Source: Chloroflexi bacterium UBA2235 (GTDB taxonomy: Bacteria > Chloroflexota > UBA11872 > UBA12225). Taken from it: 8,682 nt of DNA. The position numbers were made by a program, and so were the translations under genes. Under the pieces are notes generated by a model. It did no database searches, was not told the DNA's origin, and saw only the letters and a program-made list of their open reading frames with translations. The stretch lies in contig DDYL01000053.1 of assembly GCA_002347925.1 (NCBI GenBank), positions 7,225 through 15,906 of the forward strand. Direction: 5' to 3'. Shown one piece after another: positions 7,357-8,682 of this stretch. The first letter of the stretch is position 1, and each line of letters begins with the position of its first letter.

Positions 7357-8643
7357 CTACTCGGGATGCAGGAAGACCTCGATAACCGGCACCTCAACCC
7401 CGGCTGGTGGCTGGATGGGCAAGGCCAGGACAGCAGCATCGGCACGGGCCGTGGGAAAGTGACCGGCATCCTCATATTCGGTCCGCCTCACCTCAGATCC
7501 GTCGTGCAGGAATTGCGCATACGCAACGCGATCGCCGAGGCCATCTAGGAACAAGTGGCGAAACGGCCACGCGAACAGGTGGACGTACAAGCGGCCGGTC
7601 GCCGGATTCCACGTGTACCGGCAATCCGGGGGCGTGACGAACTCCTCCGGCGCCTGGGTGCATCCCCGGATTGATCGGGAGTGGTGGTGCATCCACGATC
7701 CGATCGAGGCAAGCGTTGCGCGGGCGCGGGGATCAAACTCGCCCCGTGCCGTCGGTCCGACATTCAGGAGGAGGTTCCCCCCCTTGGACACGCCATCGAC
7801 AAGCATCCGGATCAGCAGTCCCGGTGACTTCCAGTCGAGGTTGTCCCGGTCGTACCCCCAAGATCCGTTGAGGGTCTGGCACGCCTCCCACATCACCGGT
7901 TTGCCGTCCACATGCATCCACGCCCGTGGTTGGTATTGCTCAGGCGTATGGAAGTCCTGGGGCACCTCCGAACGGTTGTTGACAAGGATGTTCGGATGCA
8001 GGTCGCGCACCATGTCCAGAAGCCTTTCGGCATCCCAGTCATCCTTGCCCTTGCCCTTGCTCCACCCCCAGTCACGCCATGAGTACGAGAAGTCCAGCCA
8101 GAGGACGTCAATCTGGCCGTAGTTGGTCATGAGTTCGCGGACCTGCCCGTGGAGGTAGTCGCGATAGCGCGACATGTCCCGTTCATGGTCCAGCGCCCGG
8201 GCTTCCATGTCGTCACGCCGCGGGTGATGGCCGTCGATCGTGTAGTCGGGGTGGTGCCAGTCGATCAGCGAATAGTAGAAGCCGATCTTGAGTCCCTCGG
8301 CCCGGCACGCTTCCACGAAGGGACGGATCAGGTCGCGACCGGCAGGGGTGTTCGGCGCCTTGTAGTGTGTCAGGTCGGTCTCGAACAGGCAGAAGCCGTC
8401 GTGATGCTTGGTGGTGATGACGGCGTACTCCATGCCGGCCGCCTTGGCATCACGCGCCCACTGGCGGGGGTCGTAGAGGTCCGGGTCGAAGTGGTCGAAA
8501 TACGGTTGGTAATCGGCCTCGGTAATGCGTTCGCGGGTCTTGACCCACTCGTGCCTCGCAGCCAGTGAATAGATGCCCCAGTGGACGAATAGTCCAAGCC
8601 GGGAACGGGTGAACCATGACGGGTCGGTGGCAGTTCGTGTCAT
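7357..8643 (-). CDS. Alpha-L-fucosidase, glycoside hydrolase family 29
   Basis: This 428-residue retaining glycosidase removes terminal alpha-L-fucose. The catalytic barrel begins at once with WFTRSRLGLFVHWGIYS (His21). The fucose-binding TTKHHDGFCLF follows, with His80-His81. Asp184 in DVLWLDFSYS sits at the nucleophile position of the family. The general acid is poorly conserved in GH29; Glu235 (HTPEQYQP) and Glu253 (MWEAC) are candidates. The barrel's end shows TLNGSWGY and GVSKGGNLLLNVGPTARGEF, both typical, and the last 90 or so residues form the usual beta-rich C-terminal domain. No signal peptide is present, so the enzyme should act in the cytoplasm on imported oligosaccharides. The ATG at 8643 has no Shine-Dalgarno, and TATTCT lies six bases upstream, as would suit a leaderless message. 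It ends 30 bp from the convergent membrane-protein gene. Confidence 0.95.
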   Translation of the reverse strand: MTRTATDPSWFTRSRLGLFVHWGIYSLAARHEWVKTRERITEADYQPYFDHFDPDLYDPRQWARDAKAAGMEYAVITTKHHDGFCLFETDLTHYKAPNTPAGRDLIRPFVEACRAEGLKIGFYYSLIDWHHPDYTIDGHHPRRDDMEARALDHERDMSRYRDYLHGQVRELMTNYGQIDVLWLDFSYSWRDWGWSKGKGKDDWDAERLLDMVRDLHPNILVNNRSEVPQDFHTPEQYQPRAWMHVDGKPVMWEACQTLNGSWGYDRDNLDWKSPGLLIRMLVDGVSKGGNLLLNVGPTARGEFDPRARATLASIGSWMHHHSRSIRGCTQAPEEFVTPPDCRYTWNPATGRLYVHLFAWPFRHLFLDGLGDRVAYAQFLHDGSEVRRTEYEDAGHFPTARADAAVLALPIQPPAGVEVPVIEVFLHPE

Positions 8644-8660
8644 GCGCGCAGAATAGCGCG
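8644..8660 (-). promoter_or_regulatory. Possible leaderless promoter -10 element / small hairpin at the fucosidase start
   Basis: On the minus strand CGCGC-TATTCT-GCGCG forms a five-pair stem ending one base before the fucosidase ATG. TATTCT also matches four of six -10 consensus positions and lies six bases from the ATG. No Shine-Dalgarno is visible upstream. Both readings are tentative, and only about 40 bases of upstream sequence are available. Confidence 0.25.
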
Positions 8661-8682
8661 GGAGTTGCCGCCCCGGCGAATA

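Overview
This is a high-GC bacterial window densely packed with genes, mostly on the minus strand. The Tat-type signal on the solute-binding protein and the overall style of the proteins suggest Chloroflexota (Thermomicrobia-like). That placement is an impression from sequence style, not a demonstrated assignment.

Layout from left to right. Positions 1-4388 (minus) hold a family-5 peptide/oligosaccharide ABC importer, read right to left: a Tat-exported binding protein, permease B, permease C and a truncated ATPase that runs off the left edge. A stem-loop separates the binding-protein gene from the permease genes, and the permease C stop overlaps the ATPase start (TGATG). The 274-bp leader region (4389-4662) carries a small RNA-type hairpin, a good Shine-Dalgarno sequence and an operator-like cluster of TAGTAC motifs. 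Positions 4663-6603 (minus) hold a two-gene unit: a medium-chain zinc alcohol/polyol dehydrogenase followed 18 bp later by a membrane-anchored protein with a PrcB-like C-terminal half. Positions 6775-7326 (plus) encode a small integral membrane protein with a DxDH motif and several conserved-looking His residues, resembling membrane-bound metal-dependent hydrolases. Positions 7357-8643 (minus) encode a cytoplasmic GH29 alpha-L-fucosidase, convergent with the membrane protein.

A plausible joint reading is uptake of an oligomer by the importer, intracellular removal of fucose by the GH29 enzyme and oxidation of a sugar or polyol by the dehydrogenase. This rests only on neighbourhood, because the genes form at least three transcription units and the importer could equally carry peptides. 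No RNA genes, CRISPR arrays, insertion sequences or phage genes were seen. Most of the window is ordinary metabolic and transport content. The least-described parts are the PrcB-like protein, the membrane protein and the importer's leader region.
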